A stretch of DNA of 64,000 nucleotides, taken from positions 1 through 64,000 of the forward strand of contig NZ_SNXI01000013.1 in assembly GCF_004362895.1 (NCBI RefSeq), written 5' to 3'. Each line of letters begins with the position of its first letter. Position 1 is the stretch's first letter. Below are positions 31,223 through 42,093 of this stretch, one piece after another. The notes under the pieces were generated by a model. The model made no database searches and was not told the origin of the DNA. It saw only the letters and a program-made list of their open reading frames with translations. Source of the stretch: Idiomarina aquatica. Its GTDB lineage: Bacteria > Pseudomonadota > Gammaproteobacteria > Enterobacterales > Alteromonadaceae. The translations under genes and the position numbers were made by a program.

Positions 31223-32572
31223 TTACATAAACGGTGACCAAGATGGCGACTTAACCTCACCACTTGAAGCCGGTAATCGTGCCTTAAAACGGCCATCGGT
31301 CGACACCAACGCCAACACCTGCTTGTTGTTGTGTGTCGTGCTGTAAATCACCATGCTACCATTTGGCGCGATACTTGGCGATTCATCCAAAAATGTTTTG
31401 GTCAGCACTTGCATGGTACCCCGTGGAAACTCCTGACGTGCAATGTGATAGTTGCCTCGTGTACGGTTGACCAAAATCATTGAGTCACCCGACGGTGCAA
31501 CAGTACCACCTAAGTTCTGCTCGCCTTCGAACGTTAACCGACGTACCTGCCCTGAATCTAAATTTACGCTATAAAGTTGTGGTCTGCCACCCCTTTCTGA
31601 GGTAAATACCAACGATTTACTGTCAGGCGTCCAACTCGGCTCAGTATCAATCGTACGATTGCGTGTTACCCGTTGCAAGTTTTTAGTCGCCAGGTCCATT
31701 ACGTACAATTCCGGATTACCGTCTTTAGACAGTACCATAGCCATTTTCTGACCGTCCGGCGAAAACACCGGACTGCCGTTGATGCCCGGGAACGAAGTCA
31801 GCTTTTCACGGCGTGTGGTGTAAATGTCCTGAATATAAATTTCTGCGGTTTCGTTTTCGAAGGTCACGTAAGCCAGTTTGTTGCCGTCCGGTGACCATGA
31901 AGGTGACATCAATGGTTCCGGGCTGCGCAATAATACTTTTTCGTTAGCACCGTCGTAATCCGCTACCATCAGTTTGTACGGATATTGGTCGTCGTGGTTA
32001 ACGGTAACGTAGGCGATGCGGGTCATAAAGGCACCACGTTCACCGGTCAGAGCTTCGTATACGACATCCGAGATGCGGTGTGAATACTGACGGAATTGAT
32101 CACCGTCAATAACCGAGCTGCGTGCGTCCAGAATGTGATCATTGCTTTGTACCAACTCGCCGTCGCGCAACATTTGCGCGTTGCCGCCGGTTATTTGTCC
32201 GCGCAGTACGTCCACCAGCTGGAACTTAACCATGTAGCGGTCGACACTATAGGGTTCGATGGTGCCCATCAGTACCGCTTCAACACCAAGTTTTGCCCAC
32301 GCGGCATAATCCAACTCGCCGTCGTTAGTTGGTTGCTGGGGCATTGCTGATGCGGGGATTGGATTAAATTTACCGCTGCGGGTCAAGTCCGCCGCAATTA
32401 CCTCGGTTAATTCACCCGGCGCAGGGCCATCACCTAACCACTTAAACGGCACAACCGCAATCGGTCTGGCGGTGTCCATACCCTCGGTAATGACAATTTC
32501 CAATACCCCGGCGCGGACGCTGGAAGTCAGAACGAAGAAAAACAACAATGTGTTGATAAACAGCTTTTTCAT
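31223..32572 (-). CDS. tolB: Tol-Pal system periplasmic protein TolB
   Basis: Protein of 449 aa with a signal peptide ending near VRAG, an N-terminal alpha/beta domain and a six-bladed beta-propeller with typical repeats ([49 protein letters not shown]). It binds Pal and the C-terminal domain of TolA. Length is normal. It lies 22 bp downstream of tolA. Confidence 0.97.
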   Translation of the reverse strand: MKKLFINTLLFFFVLTSSVRAGVLEIVITEGMDTARPIAVVPFKWLGDGPAPGELTEVIAADLTRSGKFNPIPASAMPQQPTNDGELDYAAWAKLGVEAVLMGTIEPYSVDRYMVKFQLVDVLRGQITGGNAQMLRDGELVQSNDHILDARSSVIDGDQFRQYSHRISDVVYEALTGERGAFMTRIAYVTVNHDDQYPYKLMVADYDGANEKVLLRSPEPLMSPSWSPDGNKLAYVTFENETAEIYIQDIYTTRREKLTSFPGINGSPVFSPDGQKMAMVLSKDGNPELYVMDLATKNLQRVTRNRTIDTEPSWTPDSKSLVFTSERGGRPQLYSVNLDSGQVRRLTFEGEQNLGGTVAPSGDSMILVNRTRGNYHIARQEFPRGTMQVLTKTFLDESPSIAPNGSMVIYSTTHNNKQVLALVSTDGRFKARLPASSGEVKSPSWSPFM

Positions 32573-32594
32573 GGGTCACCTTAGCTCGTTAAGC

Positions 32595-33527
32595 TTACAA
32601 CTGCGGTTTAACAGTTAATTTAATCGTACTCATTTGCTCGTAGACTTCCGGGTCTTCCGAAACAGGTAATGTGGTTGCTTTGAGCACCGCATTTTCCGCT
32701 GAGCGGCATACTGTTGGGTCACCAGCTCCGGTGGTTACAGATTTAACAAAACCACTGGGCGCTACGCTGATGGTCAGCTCACAGGATTTGCCACTCATGG
32801 ACTCGTCAACGTTCCAGTTGCGCTGAATCGTCTGCTGAATCAATGCCTGGTATTTTTCGATTTCGCTGAGCATTTGCTGCCGGCGCGCGGCGGCACGGCG
32901 CTGACGCTCGGCTTCCATCTCTTTTTGTAACTGCGCTTCACGTTCGGCCGCCTTGCGACGCTCTTCTTCTAACCGTTTACGTTCTGCTTCGCGGCGCTTG
33001 CGCTCTTCTTCGGCACGGCGCTCGGCTTCCTCTGCGGCTTTACGGCGTTCTTCCGCTTCTTTAGCGGCTTGTTCCGCTTTGCGACGCTCCTCGGCCAGCT
33101 GTTGTGCTTCTTTTTTAGCCTGTTCGGCGGCACGACGCGCTTCAGCAGCTTCCTGTTGTTCAATCTGCTGTTGGCGTTCAATTTCCGCACGACGCTGCTC
33201 TTCCCGCTCGCGGGCTTTGCGCGCCGCTTCGGCCTGACGCTCTAATTCTGCTATACGCTGCTGTTCGGCTCGGCGTTCGGCTTCTTTTTGCTCTTTGATG
33301 CGCTGCACCTGCTGCTCTACTGCCGCTTTATCTACCGATACCGCTGATACGATCTCGTCAGGCTGCTGCTGAAAATCGCTTTCGCTGAGGCTGACTTCCA
33401 TCGGCGTCGGTTCGGTTGGCGCAAACTCAAAACTGAACAGCAAAACAGCCCCGATTGCTGCGTGAATGCCAACCGAGTAAAGCAAGGGTAATTTAATACT
33501 GTCTGTGCCTGCTACTTTTTTTGCCAC
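32595..33527 (-). CDS. tolA: Cell envelope integrity protein TolA
   Basis: Inner-membrane-anchored protein of 310 aa. One transmembrane helix (about residues 14-34) is followed by a very long Ala/Glu/Arg/Lys/Gln-rich helical domain II (about 65-220), and then a globular C-terminal domain that contacts TolB and Pal, with a conserved CELTISVAPSGFVKSV segment. Domain II is repetitive and gives rise to spurious frames on other strands. It follows tolR by 2 bp. Confidence 0.95.
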   Translation of the reverse strand: MAKKVAGTDSIKLPLLYSVGIHAAIGAVLLFSFEFAPTEPTPMEVSLSESDFQQQPDEIVSAVSVDKAAVEQQVQRIKEQKEAERRAEQQRIAELERQAEAARKAREREEQRRAEIERQQQIEQQEAAEARRAAEQAKKEAQQLAEERRKAEQAAKEAEERRKAAEEAERRAEEERKRREAERKRLEEERRKAAEREAQLQKEMEAERQRRAAARRQQMLSEIEKYQALIQQTIQRNWNVDESMSGKSCELTISVAPSGFVKSVTTGAGDPTVCRSAENAVLKATTLPVSEDPEVYEQMSTIKLTVKPQL

Positions 33528-33529
33528 GA

Positions 33530-33958
33530 CTAATTTTCCGACGAATCTGTCATTAAGCCCACTGACGGAACTCCTGCTTTTTGCAGTAACACCATCAACT
33601 GTACGACTTGGTCATACGAAACGGCACCGTCCCCATTCACCATCACCGGCGTTTCCGGTTCTAACTGCAGCTGCGCTGCCACCAACGTCGCCACTTCCTG
33701 CGCACTGATGGGTTGGTCGGGATCGGTGTTCTGATTCAGGTAGTAATTACCCTGCGCGTCGACCGACGCCACCAATGGCGGCTTAGAGTCTTTTGACAAT
33801 GGCTCTGACGACGCCTTAGGTAATTCAACTTTAACGCCTTGCGTAATCAGCGGCGCGGTAACCATAAAGATAATAAGCAACACCAACATGACGTCGATGT
33901 AAGGCACCACGTTGATCTCCGCTACCGGCTTACGGCGTTTACGCGGCATCACCATCAT
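33530..33958 (-). CDS. tolR: Tol-Pal system protein TolR
   Basis: ExbD/TolR-family protein of 142 aa. The single membrane helix after NVVPYIDVMLVLLIIFMV carries the conserved membrane aspartate used in proton-driven motor function. A periplasmic domain follows. The chosen ATG overlaps the tolQ stop (ATGA). Another ATG three codons inside cannot be excluded. Confidence 0.96.
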   Translation of the reverse strand: MMVMPRKRRKPVAEINVVPYIDVMLVLLIIFMVTAPLITQGVKVELPKASSEPLSKDSKPPLVASVDAQGNYYLNQNTDPDQPISAQEVATLVAAQLQLEPETPVMVNGDGAVSYDQVVQLMVLLQKAGVPSVGLMTDSSEN

Positions 33959-34668
33959 AGCGCAGGTTCCTCCTGGCTATTACCAGTGGCTTTTTGCGAC
34001 AGCGCCTGGCGTTGCAAAATAGCGACGAATTCATCAATAAAGTTCATATACTGGTTATCGACTTTTTCTACCCGGTTTACATAGCGGTTGTAAGCGATAA
34101 CAGCCGGGATCGCGGCAAACAGACCCATCGCGGTAGCAATTAGCGCCTCGGCAATACCCGGCGCGACCATTGCCAACGTCGCTTGTTCAACCGCACCCAG
34201 GGCGATAAAGGCATTCATGATACCCCAGACGGTACCAAACAGGCCGATATACGGGCTGATTGAGCCGATGGTAGCGAGTATGCCGAGGTTATTCTCGAGT
34301 TTTTCCAGCTCGCGGGCGTGAGCGACACGCATGGCGCGGAATGCGCCTTCGATAGTGGCCTGTGGATTGGTTCCGGGATGGTTACGCAACCGCGCGAATT
34401 CTTTAAAGCCGGCGTGGAACAGCAGCTCCATGCCTTTGGCATTTTTGGCGCGGGCGGAAATTTCCTGGTACAGGCGCGCAAGGTCGACGCCGGACCAAAA
34501 ACGATCTTCGAATTTCAGTGCGTCTTTGTTGGCGGTGTTAATCACCTTTTTGCGCTGGAAAATCAGCACCCAACCCCATACTGACATGGCCAACAGCATG
34601 ATCATGACCAACTTCACCAGCAGGCTTGCCTGCCAGAATAAATCAATAAAGGATAATTCTGTTTCCAC
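33955..34668 (-). CDS. tolQ: Tol-Pal system protein TolQ
   Basis: MotA/TolQ/ExbB-family inner-membrane protein of 237 aa with three predicted helices and the characteristic GTVWGIMNAF and GIAEALIATAMGLFAAIPAVIAYN segments. With TolR it forms the proton-driven motor that energises TolA. It is 25 bp after ybgC and overlaps tolR by four bases. Confidence 0.97.
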   Translation of the reverse strand: METELSFIDLFWQASLLVKLVMIMLLAMSVWGWVLIFQRKKVINTANKDALKFEDRFWSGVDLARLYQEISARAKNAKGMELLFHAGFKEFARLRNHPGTNPQATIEGAFRAMRVAHARELEKLENNLGILATIGSISPYIGLFGTVWGIMNAFIALGAVEQATLAMVAPGIAEALIATAMGLFAAIPAVIAYNRYVNRVEKVDNQYMNFIDEFVAILQRQALSQKATGNSQEEPAL

Positions 34669-34693
34669 GCTCGTTAACCCTCTGTCTGTTTGA

Positions 34694-35110
34694 CTATGTT
34701 TTTATGGTGTCATTTATTTTGTCGTAAATCGGCGCTGGTATGGCGACCGCCCGCATTGCATTAAGGTCGACACAGGCGGCTTTGATAGTGGCGCTGCAAT
34801 GCAGCTGCCCCTGCTGACCAATAACCTGCTGCGTAAACACCATCGATGCGCGCTTCAGCTGTTCGACCGTCACGGTTACGGTCAGTTCAGCATTAAATTT
34901 TACTGCTTCGCACAAATCCAGTTCGACCTGCCTGACCACGAAGCCCCTATTGTGATCTAACCAGCTGTCCTGTTCAATCCCCAACGACCTTAACCATTCG
35001 GTGCGGGCACGTTCAAGAAATTTGAGATAGTTCGCATAATAAACGATACCACCGGCATCGGTGTCTTCGTAATAAACTCTCACTGGCCATTCAAAATGTA
35101 TTTTTTTCAT
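34694..35110 (-). CDS. ybgC: Acyl-CoA thioesterase YbgC
   Basis: Hotdog-fold 4-hydroxybenzoyl-CoA-thioesterase-like protein, 138 aa, first gene of the Tol-Pal operon. The active-site segment YYEDTDAGGIVYYANYLKF carries the conserved catalytic Asp (about residue 18). It hydrolyses short acyl-CoA or acyl-ACP thioesters and is thought to link phospholipid metabolism to the Tol system. Confidence 0.95.
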   Translation of the reverse strand: MKKIHFEWPVRVYYEDTDAGGIVYYANYLKFLERARTEWLRSLGIEQDSWLDHNRGFVVRQVELDLCEAVKFNAELTVTVTVEQLKRASMVFTQQVIGQQGQLHCSATIKAACVDLNAMRAVAIPAPIYDKINDTIKT

Positions 35111-35344
35111 GGGTAAACCTTTAAAAATGACAATTTTGCCACAATAACTTTTTAAGACACTTAAAAGTGGCGCTGATTAAAACTTCAGCAGACTTTTATT
35201 TATGACAAAACTGAAACAATTAAAACTATGCTCATTGTTTTTTAACGTATTTTTTCAATTGTTGAAAAATTGTTGGTCTTTTTTTAACCGTTAGTTAAAA
35301 CCTTCGCATTAATTTATTTAATGTGAACATGTAAAATTTCTTGT
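35111..35344. other. AT-rich gene-free region upstream of ybgC
   Basis: Very AT-rich, without a believable frame. It must hold the promoter of the tol operon on the minus strand, but several weak candidates compete and none is singled out. Confidence 0.4.
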
Positions 35345-35372
35345 TTGATACGGGCCATTTTAGCCGTATAAT
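35345..35372 (+). promoter_or_regulatory. Near-consensus sigma70 promoter in the ybgC-ruvB gap
   Basis: -35 TTGATA and a perfect -10 TATAAT with a 16-bp spacer, on the plus strand, pointing towards an intrinsic terminator about 130 bp away. There is no protein gene between them. Confidence 0.75.
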
Positions 35373-35378
35373 AGCGAA

Positions 35379-35508
35379 CAAATCGAAGAGACAGAGTTTG
35401 GTTGTCACTACTTCTGAAATTTTGATTTTTTGTAATAAGTTCCCTGGATTTTATTTAACTTCCTTCTTGTTGTTCTGTTTGCCCGTACTTATGTGCGGGC
35501 TTTTTTTA
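35379..35508 (+). ncRNA. Candidate small RNA between ybgC and ruvB
   Basis: Predicted transcript of about 130 nt from the promoter at 35345-35372 to the terminator at 35481-35507. It is T- and A-rich with no ribosome-binding-site-plus-ATG frame of useful length, and it ends in a GC hairpin with seven T, the usual shape of an Hfq-type small RNA 3' end. It resembles no small RNA family I can name. The surrounding genes run on the opposite strand, so it is an independent unit. Confidence 0.5.
35481..35507 (+). terminator. Intrinsic terminator of the candidate small RNA
   Basis: GCCCGTAC-TTAT-GTGCGGGC followed by TTTTTTT on the plus strand: a stable stem with a short loop and a long T-run. On the minus strand the preceding A-run gives no matching tail for ruvB. 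Confidence 0.88.
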
Positions 35509-35527
35509 TCCATTTTTTACTCAAGCT

Positions 35528-36550
35528 TTACTTTTCTTCAGGTTTTAAACCAAAGTGCTGGTAGGCACGCGGTGTTGCCATACGACCCCGTGGCGTGCGC
35601 TGTAAAAAGCCCTGCTGAATAAGATAAGGCTCTAGCACGTCTTCAATGGTGTCTTTTTCTTCGCCAATTGCCGCAGCCAGGTTATCCAGCCCCACCGGCC
35701 CACCGAGGAATTTTTCCATAATTGCCAGCAATAACTTGCGATCCATGTAGTCGAAGCCAGCCTGGTCAACATCAACCATAGTCAACGCAGCGTTTGCCGT
35801 GGCTTCGTCGACTTCGCCGTTACCTTTAACTTCGGCGTAATCGCGTACCCGGCGTAGCAGTCGGTTGGCAATACGTGGTGTGCCGCGAGAACGGCGGGCA
35901 ATTTCACGGGCGCCGCCGTCTTTCATCACCATATTCATGTAATTGGCTGAGCGGGCAACAATGTCGGTTAGTTCTTCCACGTTATAAAATTCTAATCGCT
36001 GCACGATACCGAAACGATCCCGCAGCGGCGAGGTCAGTGCGCCGGCGCGCGTAGTGGCGCCAATTAGCGTAAATGGCGGTAAATCGAGTTTTATAGAACG
36101 CGCCGCCGGGCCTTCGCCGATCATGATATCCAGCTGGTAGTCTTCCATCGCCGGGTACAGGATCTCCTCCACTACCGGGCTTAGGCGATGAATCTCGTCA
36201 ATAAATAGTACGTCATGAGGATCGAGGTTAGTCAGCAACGCGGCTAAATCGCCGGCTTTTTCCAGCACCGGACCCGAGGTGGTTTTTATATTCACATCCA
36301 GTTCGTTGGCGACGATATTAGCCAGTGTGGTTTTACCCAGTCCCGGCGGGCCAAAGATTAGCAGGTGGTCCAGAGCTTCCTGACGCTTGCGTGCCGCCTC
36401 GATGAAAATTTCCATCTGCTCGACCACATGTTTTTGGCCGGTATAATCTTTGAGGACCTTGGGGCGTATGGCACGGTCGATGGCCTCATCGTCACCCTGG
36501 GTTTCGGCTTCGACAATGCGATGGCTGGGTATTTGGTCGGCTTCTATCAT
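35528..36550 (-). CDS. ruvB: Holliday junction branch migration ATPase RuvB
   Basis: AAA+ motor of 340 aa. Walker A GPPGLGKT is at residues 67-74, Walker [11 protein letters not shown] near 113-122, sensor I in GATTRAG, an arginine finger in SPLRDRFG and a C-terminal winged helix. With RuvA it drives branch migration of Holliday junctions. It is the last gene of the ruvCAB group, 28 bp after ruvA. Confidence 0.98.
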   Translation of the reverse strand: MIEADQIPSHRIVEAETQGDDEAIDRAIRPKVLKDYTGQKHVVEQMEIFIEAARKRQEALDHLLIFGPPGLGKTTLANIVANELDVNIKTTSGPVLEKAGDLAALLTNLDPHDVLFIDEIHRLSPVVEEILYPAMEDYQLDIMIGEGPAARSIKLDLPPFTLIGATTRAGALTSPLRDRFGIVQRLEFYNVEELTDIVARSANYMNMVMKDGGAREIARRSRGTPRIANRLLRRVRDYAEVKGNGEVDEATANAALTMVDVDQAGFDYMDRKLLLAIMEKFLGGPVGLDNLAAAIGEEKDTIEDVLEPYLIQQGFLQRTPRGRMATPRAYQHFGLKPEEK

Positions 36551-36578
36551 AAGGCTCTCTTTCCGCTGAAGGCTCTAA

Positions 36579-37202
36579 CTACGCTAATTGTTTAAGCGCG
36601 GCTTTGATTAGCTCTTCGCTGGTATATTCTTGCTGATACACCGCTTTTAAGGCTTTATCGGCCTGGTTTTGTTTATAACCCAATGCCAGTAGTGCGCTCA
36701 AGGCATCGCTGCGAGCATCGGCCGGGTGCACAAAGGTGGAATCGGCGGTAACCGCATCAATAGCTGCCGCATCGGTAGCCGGGCTGCCACTACCCTGCCA
36801 GTCTTTCAGGCGATCGCGCATTTCAATTACCAGGCGCTCAGCGGTTTTTTTGCCAACACCGGGCAATTTGACCAGCCGGCTGACATCGTTTTGATTAACC
36901 GCCCAGACAAATTCATCGGCGTTCATACCGCTTAAAATCGCCAGCGCCAGTTTCGGCCCCACGCCCTGGGTTTTGATTAACAAACGGAACAGGCTGCGCT
37001 CCGCCTGGCTGTTAAAGCCGTACAGTAGTTGTGCGTCTTCGCGCACGACAAAATGAGTCACCAGCGTAACCTGTTCATTAAGCGCCGGCAGCGCGTAAAA
37101 ACAGGTCATCGGCAGCTGGATTTCATATCCCACGCCATTCACATCAATCAATACTTCAGGCGGCTGCTTGGCAATGAGCTTGCCGGAGATTTGTCCAATC
37201 AT
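36579..37202 (-). CDS. ruvA: Holliday junction branch migration protein RuvA
   Basis: Junction-binding protein of 207 aa: an N-terminal OB domain, tandem helix-hairpin-helix motifs ([18 protein letters not shown] and [19 protein letters not shown]) and a C-terminal RuvB-binding domain after an acidic, Ala-rich linker. No LexA-type CTGT-N8-ACAG box was found in the 85 bp upstream, so SOS control is not apparent here. Confidence 0.97.
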   Translation of the reverse strand: MIGQISGKLIAKQPPEVLIDVNGVGYEIQLPMTCFYALPALNEQVTLVTHFVVREDAQLLYGFNSQAERSLFRLLIKTQGVGPKLALAILSGMNADEFVWAVNQNDVSRLVKLPGVGKKTAERLVIEMRDRLKDWQGSGSPATDAAAIDAVTADSTFVHPADARSDALSALLALGYKQNQADKALKAVYQQEYTSEELIKAALKQLA

Positions 37203-37287
37203 TGTTTATCTTGTTCTATTGGCGATGCCGTTATCATACCATCGGCTATCCGGGGGCGCTAGGCGGGGCGAAAACGACCCGCGCGTA

Positions 37288-37773
37288 TCAAAACGATCGG
37301 GTGTTGGCGTGGCAAATAGCCACGGCGAGGGCGTCGGCGGCGTCGGCCTGGGGGCGTTTGCTGAGGTTGAGTAGGGCCATGACCATGTGCTGGACTTGTT
37401 CTTTTTCGGCGGCGCCGGTGCCGACTACGGCTTGTTTGATTGAGCGCGCGCTGTATTCTGCTACCGGCAAATCATGGCAGGCGGCTGCGACAATGGCCGC
37501 CCCGCGCGCCTGGCCCAGCTTTAATGCTGAATCCGGGTTGCGCGCAATAAACACTTGCTCTATGGCGAATTCGTCCGGCTGAAACTGGGTGATCAGCTCC
37601 ACTACCGAATTGTGAATGCGCTTAAGCTTTTCCGGCAACGAATAAGGCTGCGCCGACGGTCCGGTAACGCGAATACAGCCGCTGGCGACATAATGCAGCT
37701 TGCGGCCGTGGCGCTGAATAATGCCGTAGCCGGTTAAGCGGGAGCCCGGGTCAATGCCCAGAATCACGCTCAT
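37288..37773 (-). CDS. ruvC: Holliday junction resolvase RuvC
   Basis: RNase H-fold endonuclease of 161 aa, slightly shorter than E. coli RuvC. Catalytic acidic residues are visible in [15 protein letters not shown] (Asp7), [23 protein letters not shown] (Glu) and the C-terminal [14 protein letters not shown] (Asp pair). It resolves junctions processed by RuvAB. Its ATG abuts the yebC stop by one base, so the two are coupled. Confidence 0.97.
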   Translation of the reverse strand: MSVILGIDPGSRLTGYGIIQRHGRKLHYVASGCIRVTGPSAQPYSLPEKLKRIHNSVVELITQFQPDEFAIEQVFIARNPDSALKLGQARGAAIVAAACHDLPVAEYSARSIKQAVVGTGAAEKEQVQHMVMALLNLSKRPQADAADALAVAICHANTRSF

Positions 37774-38525
37774 CAGTCGGCGTTAAGCTGTGCCAATACT
37801 TCATCCGAAATATCAGCATTGTGGTAGGCGTTTTGCACGTCGTCTAAGTCTTCCAGCGCATCAAGCAGTTTTAAAAAGCTTTGCGCACTGTCGGCATCTA
37901 AATCGACTTTGGTATCCGGCACCATGGTCACTTCCGCATTCGATGCGGCCAGCTCGCGCGCATCCAGTGCATCTTTGACGGCACCAAAGTTATCCGCCGT
38001 GGTCATGACATCTAACGAGCCGTCGGCATGTTTAACAATGTCCTCGGCGCCCGCTTCCAGCGCCGGCTCCATCACTTGCTCTTCGGTAACACCATCGCTG
38101 TAGCTGATCACACCCATTTTATTAAACAGGTAAGCGACCGAGCCGTCGGTACCAAGATTGCCGCCGTGCTTACTAAACGCGTAGCGCACTTCCGATACCG
38201 TACGGTTTTTATTGTCGGTCATGCATTCCAGCAAAATAGCCACGCCATTGGGGCCGTAACCTTCGTAGGTGAGTTCTTCGACGTTATCGCCGTCCATCTC
38301 GCCGGTGCCACGTTTGATGGCCGTATCGATGGTGTCGCGCTTCATATTGTTCGACAAGGCTTTGTCGATGGCAGCGCGCAGGCGCGGATTGGTTTCCGGA
38401 TCGCCCCCGCCCTCGCGGGCAGAGACGTTAATTTCGCGGATTAACTTAGTAAAGATTTTGCCGCGCTTGGCATCCTGCGCGGCTTTTCGGTGTTTAATGT
38501 TGGACCATTTAGAATGACCGGCCAT
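37773..38525 (-). CDS. yebC: YebC/PmpR-family regulatory/translation protein
   Basis: Protein of 250 aa with the highly conserved N-terminus [20 protein letters not shown] and the acidic surface typical of YebC (TACO1-like). The family is described both as transcriptional regulators and, more recently, as helping ribosomes through difficult proline-rich motifs. The position between aspS and ruvC is widely conserved in gammaproteobacteria. Confidence 0.96.
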   Translation of the reverse strand: MAGHSKWSNIKHRKAAQDAKRGKIFTKLIREINVSAREGGGDPETNPRLRAAIDKALSNNMKRDTIDTAIKRGTGEMDGDNVEELTYEGYGPNGVAILLECMTDNKNRTVSEVRYAFSKHGGNLGTDGSVAYLFNKMGVISYSDGVTEEQVMEPALEAGAEDIVKHADGSLDVMTTADNFGAVKDALDARELAASNAEVTMVPDTKVDLDADSAQSFLKLLDALEDLDDVQNAYHNADISDEVLAQLNAD

Positions 38526-38534
38526 AGTTCACCC

Positions 38535-40313
38535 TTATTGATTTTCTGGTTTATCCTCAACCGTACTCTTAACACCCAGTTCTTGCAATGCGTCCGGATT
38601 TGCCAGCCCCGGTGCGTCAGTCATAACGCAGGCTGCGGTGGTGGTTTTCGGGAACGCAATCACATCACGAATCGAGCTGGCACCAACCATCAGCATCACC
38701 AGGCGGTCCAGACCAAAGGCCAGACCCGCATGTGGTGGCGTGCCGTACTTGAGTGCTTCCAACAAGAAGCCGAATTTTTCCTGCGCTTCGTCTTTGCCAA
38801 TGCCCAGCACTTCAAACACCGCCTGTTGCATGGCGTTATCAAAAATACGCACCGAGCCACCGCCGACTTCAACGCCGTTCAAGACCATGTCGTAAGCATT
38901 AGACAGCGCCTGTGCCGGATTCGCTTTAAGTTCTTCCGGGGTGACGTTAACCGGTGCAGTGAATGGGTGATGCAATGCAGCCAGCGAGCCGTCATCGTCT
39001 TCTTCGAACATCGGGAAGTCGACAACCCACAGCGGTTTCCATTCGTCGCTGACTAAATCAAACTCTTCACCCAGCTTAAGACGCAACGCGCCCATCGACT
39101 CGGCGACCACGTTGGCTTTGTCGGAACCGAAGAACAGTACGTCGCCGGTTTGCGCACCAGTGCGTTCCAGAATTGCGTTTAACGCTTCGTCCGGCAGGAA
39201 TTTTAAAATTGGCGACTGCAGACCATCCCGGCCTTGCGATAAATCGTTAACTTTAACCCAGGCTAAACCTTTAGCACCGTAAATGCCGACAAACTTGGTG
39301 TAATCATCGATCATTTTACGTGACACCTTGTCAGCCTGCCCCGGCAGGCGCACCACGGCCACACGGCCTTTTTCGTCGTTGGCCGGGCCGGAGAATACTT
39401 TAAACTCGACGTCTTTCAGTAAATCAGCAACATCTACCAGCTCCAGCGGGTTACGCAGGTCGGGTTTATCTGAACCATAGCGCTGCATCGCTTCGTGCCA
39501 GCTCATGGTCGGGAATTTGCCTAAGTCGATATCCAACAGGTTCTGGAACAGTTCGCGCGTCATCTGCTCGGTGACTTCCATCACCTGCTCGGCGGTCATG
39601 AACGAGGTTTCGATATCGATCTGGGTGAATTCGGGCTGGCGATCAGCGCGTAAGTCTTCGTCGCGGAAGCATTTTACGATTTGGTAATAGCGGTCAAAAC
39701 CCGACATCATCAGTAACTGTTTAAACAGCTGCGGACTTTGTGGCAGTGCGAAAAAACGGCCTTTATGGGTGCGGCTCGGTACCAGGTAGTCGCGCGCGCC
39801 TTCAGGGGTGGCGCGGGTCAGCATCGGTGTTTCGATGTCTAAAAAGCCGCTGTCGTCTAAAAAGCGACGTACGGCGCTGGTGACTTTGGCACGAAACTGC
39901 AGTTTTTCGTTCATCTGCGGGCGACGCAGATCAAGGTAGCGGAAGCGCAGACGGGCTTCTTCGCTCACTTGCGAGTTAAAGTCGATAGGCAGCGGTTCAG
40001 AGCGGCTTAAAATCGTCAGTTCTGAGGCCAGCAGTTCGACTTCGCCGGTTTTCATGGTTTTGTTAACCTGGCTGTCAGGACGGCGGTTAACCGTGCCTTT
40101 TATCTGCACACAGAATTCCTGACGCAATTTGTTGGCTTGCTCGAACAGGTCTTTTTGGTCGGGATCGAAAACGACTTGGATTAAGCCTTCGCGATCGCGT
40201 AAATCGATAAATATTAAGCCGCCCAGATCGCGACGTTTGTTGACCCAGCCACACAAAGTGACTTGCTGTTCTGCTAATTCGGCGTTTACCTGCCCACAAT
40301 AATGCGTTCGCAT
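38535..40313 (-). CDS. aspS: Aspartyl-tRNA synthetase
   Basis: Class IIb synthetase of 592 aa. An N-terminal OB-fold anticodon-binding domain (residues 1-105) is followed by motif 2 ([19 protein letters not shown]), a bacterial GAD insertion domain in the middle and motif 3 ([12 protein letters not shown]). First gene of the aspS-yebC-ruvCAB run and full length. Confidence 0.98.
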   Translation of the reverse strand: MRTHYCGQVNAELAEQQVTLCGWVNKRRDLGGLIFIDLRDREGLIQVVFDPDQKDLFEQANKLRQEFCVQIKGTVNRRPDSQVNKTMKTGEVELLASELTILSRSEPLPIDFNSQVSEEARLRFRYLDLRRPQMNEKLQFRAKVTSAVRRFLDDSGFLDIETPMLTRATPEGARDYLVPSRTHKGRFFALPQSPQLFKQLLMMSGFDRYYQIVKCFRDEDLRADRQPEFTQIDIETSFMTAEQVMEVTEQMTRELFQNLLDIDLGKFPTMSWHEAMQRYGSDKPDLRNPLELVDVADLLKDVEFKVFSGPANDEKGRVAVVRLPGQADKVSRKMIDDYTKFVGIYGAKGLAWVKVNDLSQGRDGLQSPILKFLPDEALNAILERTGAQTGDVLFFGSDKANVVAESMGALRLKLGEEFDLVSDEWKPLWVVDFPMFEEDDDGSLAALHHPFTAPVNVTPEELKANPAQALSNAYDMVLNGVEVGGGSVRIFDNAMQQAVFEVLGIGKDEAQEKFGFLLEALKYGTPPHAGLAFGLDRLVMLMVGASSIRDVIAFPKTTTAACVMTDAPGLANPDALQELGVKSTVEDKPENQ

Positions 40314-40440
40314 GTGCGTTTTCCTACTACCAGCTGTCGTTGGATGTTATGAAATTTGAAGCGCCACATTATAGCGAAATAACGCCAAATGTCATCAAGC
40401 GATAGCGCCGCATGGAGATGTAACTGCAGAGAAAAGACTT

Positions 40441-40560
40441 TACCACGGAGAGCACAGAGAGCACGGAGAAAGAATTTTTAATTTCTAAACCCTGATAATC
40501 GGATTTTGTGTTTTCCCTTAAAAAGGTTTTCTCCGTGTACTCCGTGTCCTCCGTGGTTAA
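40441..40560. repeat. CACGGAG hairpin element, complete (copy 9)
   Basis: Left arm TACCACGGAGAGCACAGAGA, right arm ending TCCTCCGTGGTTAA, with the inner CCCTTAAAAAGG box shared with other copies. It lies between aspS and the diguanylate cyclase gene. Confidence 0.9.
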
Positions 40561-40587
40561 ATGTTTAAGTGTTTTCTATTGGAAACC

Positions 40588-42009
40588 CTACCCCGCTAGG
40601 CGGACGTCGTTTTTGCCGGCGGCTTTGGCGGCGTACATGGCTTTGTCGGCGGAGCGCAGCAGGGTTTGTTCGTCGGTGCCGTGCTGCGGGAACATGGCGA
40701 CGCCGACGCTGACGCTGACATCGAGCGACTCGCCTTTAATTTTATATGGCCGGGCGATATGCACCACCAGTTTGCGTGCCACGGCCAGTGCGGCGTTGGT
40801 ATTGTTGGTACTGGGCAGTACCACCACGAACTCGTCACCGCCGTAGCGGCAGACGGTATCGGATTTACGCAGTAATCCGGTTAGCCTTTGCGCAGCATGG
40901 ATAAGTATTTCATCACCGTATTCGTGGCCGAAGTCATCATTAATCGCCTTGAAGCCATCTAAATCCAAAAACATAATGCTAAACGCTTTATTATCGCGCT
41001 GATGCTGTAAAATCGCCTGCTCCAGTCGGTCGCTAAGCAAATTACGATTAGGCAGTCCGGTCAGTTCGTCATGTGTAGCGACGTAACGAATACGGCGCTC
41101 AGCCGACTTGCGCAATTTAACCTCGCGCCGCAGGCGACTGTTCCAATAGGCCACACCGGCAATCAACACGACCACCACCGAGCCCAATTTCAAGCCCAGG
41201 CTAAGCAGCTCCTGATCAGTCCAGCCTTGCTGCAATTCGTAGCCATACCATTTGCGGCGTATGCGCTGACGCTCTAAATCGGTCAGTTTCTCGATACCCC
41301 GATTAAATATCACCACCAGCGGTTGATAGTCACTGCGTACACCAAAGAATAAATCCTCGCCCGGTGCACCGCTTAGCACGCTTAAATCAGCGTTAGCTAA
41401 TGGCCGTTGCTGCAACTCGTCAACCAAAACCGGCAGGCTGTCAATATAGACATCAATGGCATCCCGAGTTAAGGCATCGATACCTTGCGGCAGGGTTTTA
41501 AACTCCAACACCTCGGTTTGACGGATGTGCTGCAGCATCGGAATAACGCTGTAGCCCTGGGTCACACCAATGCGCTGACCGCGCAGCTGTTCGGCTTTTA
41601 ATTCACGGGCAACCTGCTCGCCCACATCATGAATCGACAGCGCGGCCCAGGGCATGGTCCAGTAACGCTGGGTAAAACTAGTGTAGGCAGCGCGATCGGT
41701 AGAAAATGACATACTCGGCAGCACATCGATGTCGCGTTGTTGCAGCGCCGTTAAACATGCTGACCAGCTGCCGCAAGGCACCCAGATAAAATCCATCGGA
41801 ACGCCCTGGGTAATGGTGGTCAGCATATCCACGTCAAAACCCACCGCGGTGCCCTGCTCGAACGAAATGAGTGGTTTCAGGTCGTCCGGCACGCCCACCC
41901 GTATTTCCGGATGCTCAACCAGCCAGTCATTGGTCTCATTCGCGGCGTGCGCGCTAAGACCCAATAGCAGCAACATGAAAGCAAGCAATGACCGCCATTG
42001 ATGTTTCAT
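40588..42009 (-). CDS. Diguanylate cyclase with periplasmic substrate-binding-type sensor
   Basis: Protein of 473 aa. A signal peptide (ending near AHA-ANE) leads a family-3 solute-binding-like domain (about residues 28-255, with EIRVGVPDDLKP and GFDVDML) that would face the periplasm. A transmembrane helix at about 268-288 is followed by a GGDEF domain with YGGDEFVVVLP and, five residues before it, an intact RxxD inhibitory site (RKSD). It should be an active c-di-GMP synthase gated by a small ligand such as an amino acid. No phosphodiesterase domain. Monocistronic. Confidence 0.9.
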   Translation of the reverse strand: MKHQWRSLLAFMLLLLGLSAHAANETNDWLVEHPEIRVGVPDDLKPLISFEQGTAVGFDVDMLTTITQGVPMDFIWVPCGSWSACLTALQQRDIDVLPSMSFSTDRAAYTSFTQRYWTMPWAALSIHDVGEQVARELKAEQLRGQRIGVTQGYSVIPMLQHIRQTEVLEFKTLPQGIDALTRDAIDVYIDSLPVLVDELQQRPLANADLSVLSGAPGEDLFFGVRSDYQPLVVIFNRGIEKLTDLERQRIRRKWYGYELQQGWTDQELLSLGLKLGSVVVVLIAGVAYWNSRLRREVKLRKSAERRIRYVATHDELTGLPNRNLLSDRLEQAILQHQRDNKAFSIMFLDLDGFKAINDDFGHEYGDEILIHAAQRLTGLLRKSDTVCRYGGDEFVVVLPSTNNTNAALAVARKLVVHIARPYKIKGESLDVSVSVGVAMFPQHGTDEQTLLRSADKAMYAAKAAGKNDVRLAG

Positions 42010-42093
42010 TCGTTGTATATTCTCCGACAGGTTAGGTAAACTAGTTAGTTATCTTTATAAGTTATAGAGCATTATCGGACAGGCGCGCCAATT

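Noticed and set aside
35341..35622. 93-aa plus-strand frame in the ybgC-ruvB gap
   Set aside because: It spans a promoter and a terminator and runs into ruvB on the other strand; no ribosome-binding site.
37203..37287. LexA box before ruvA
   Set aside because: No CTGT-N8-ACAG match in the gap on either strand.
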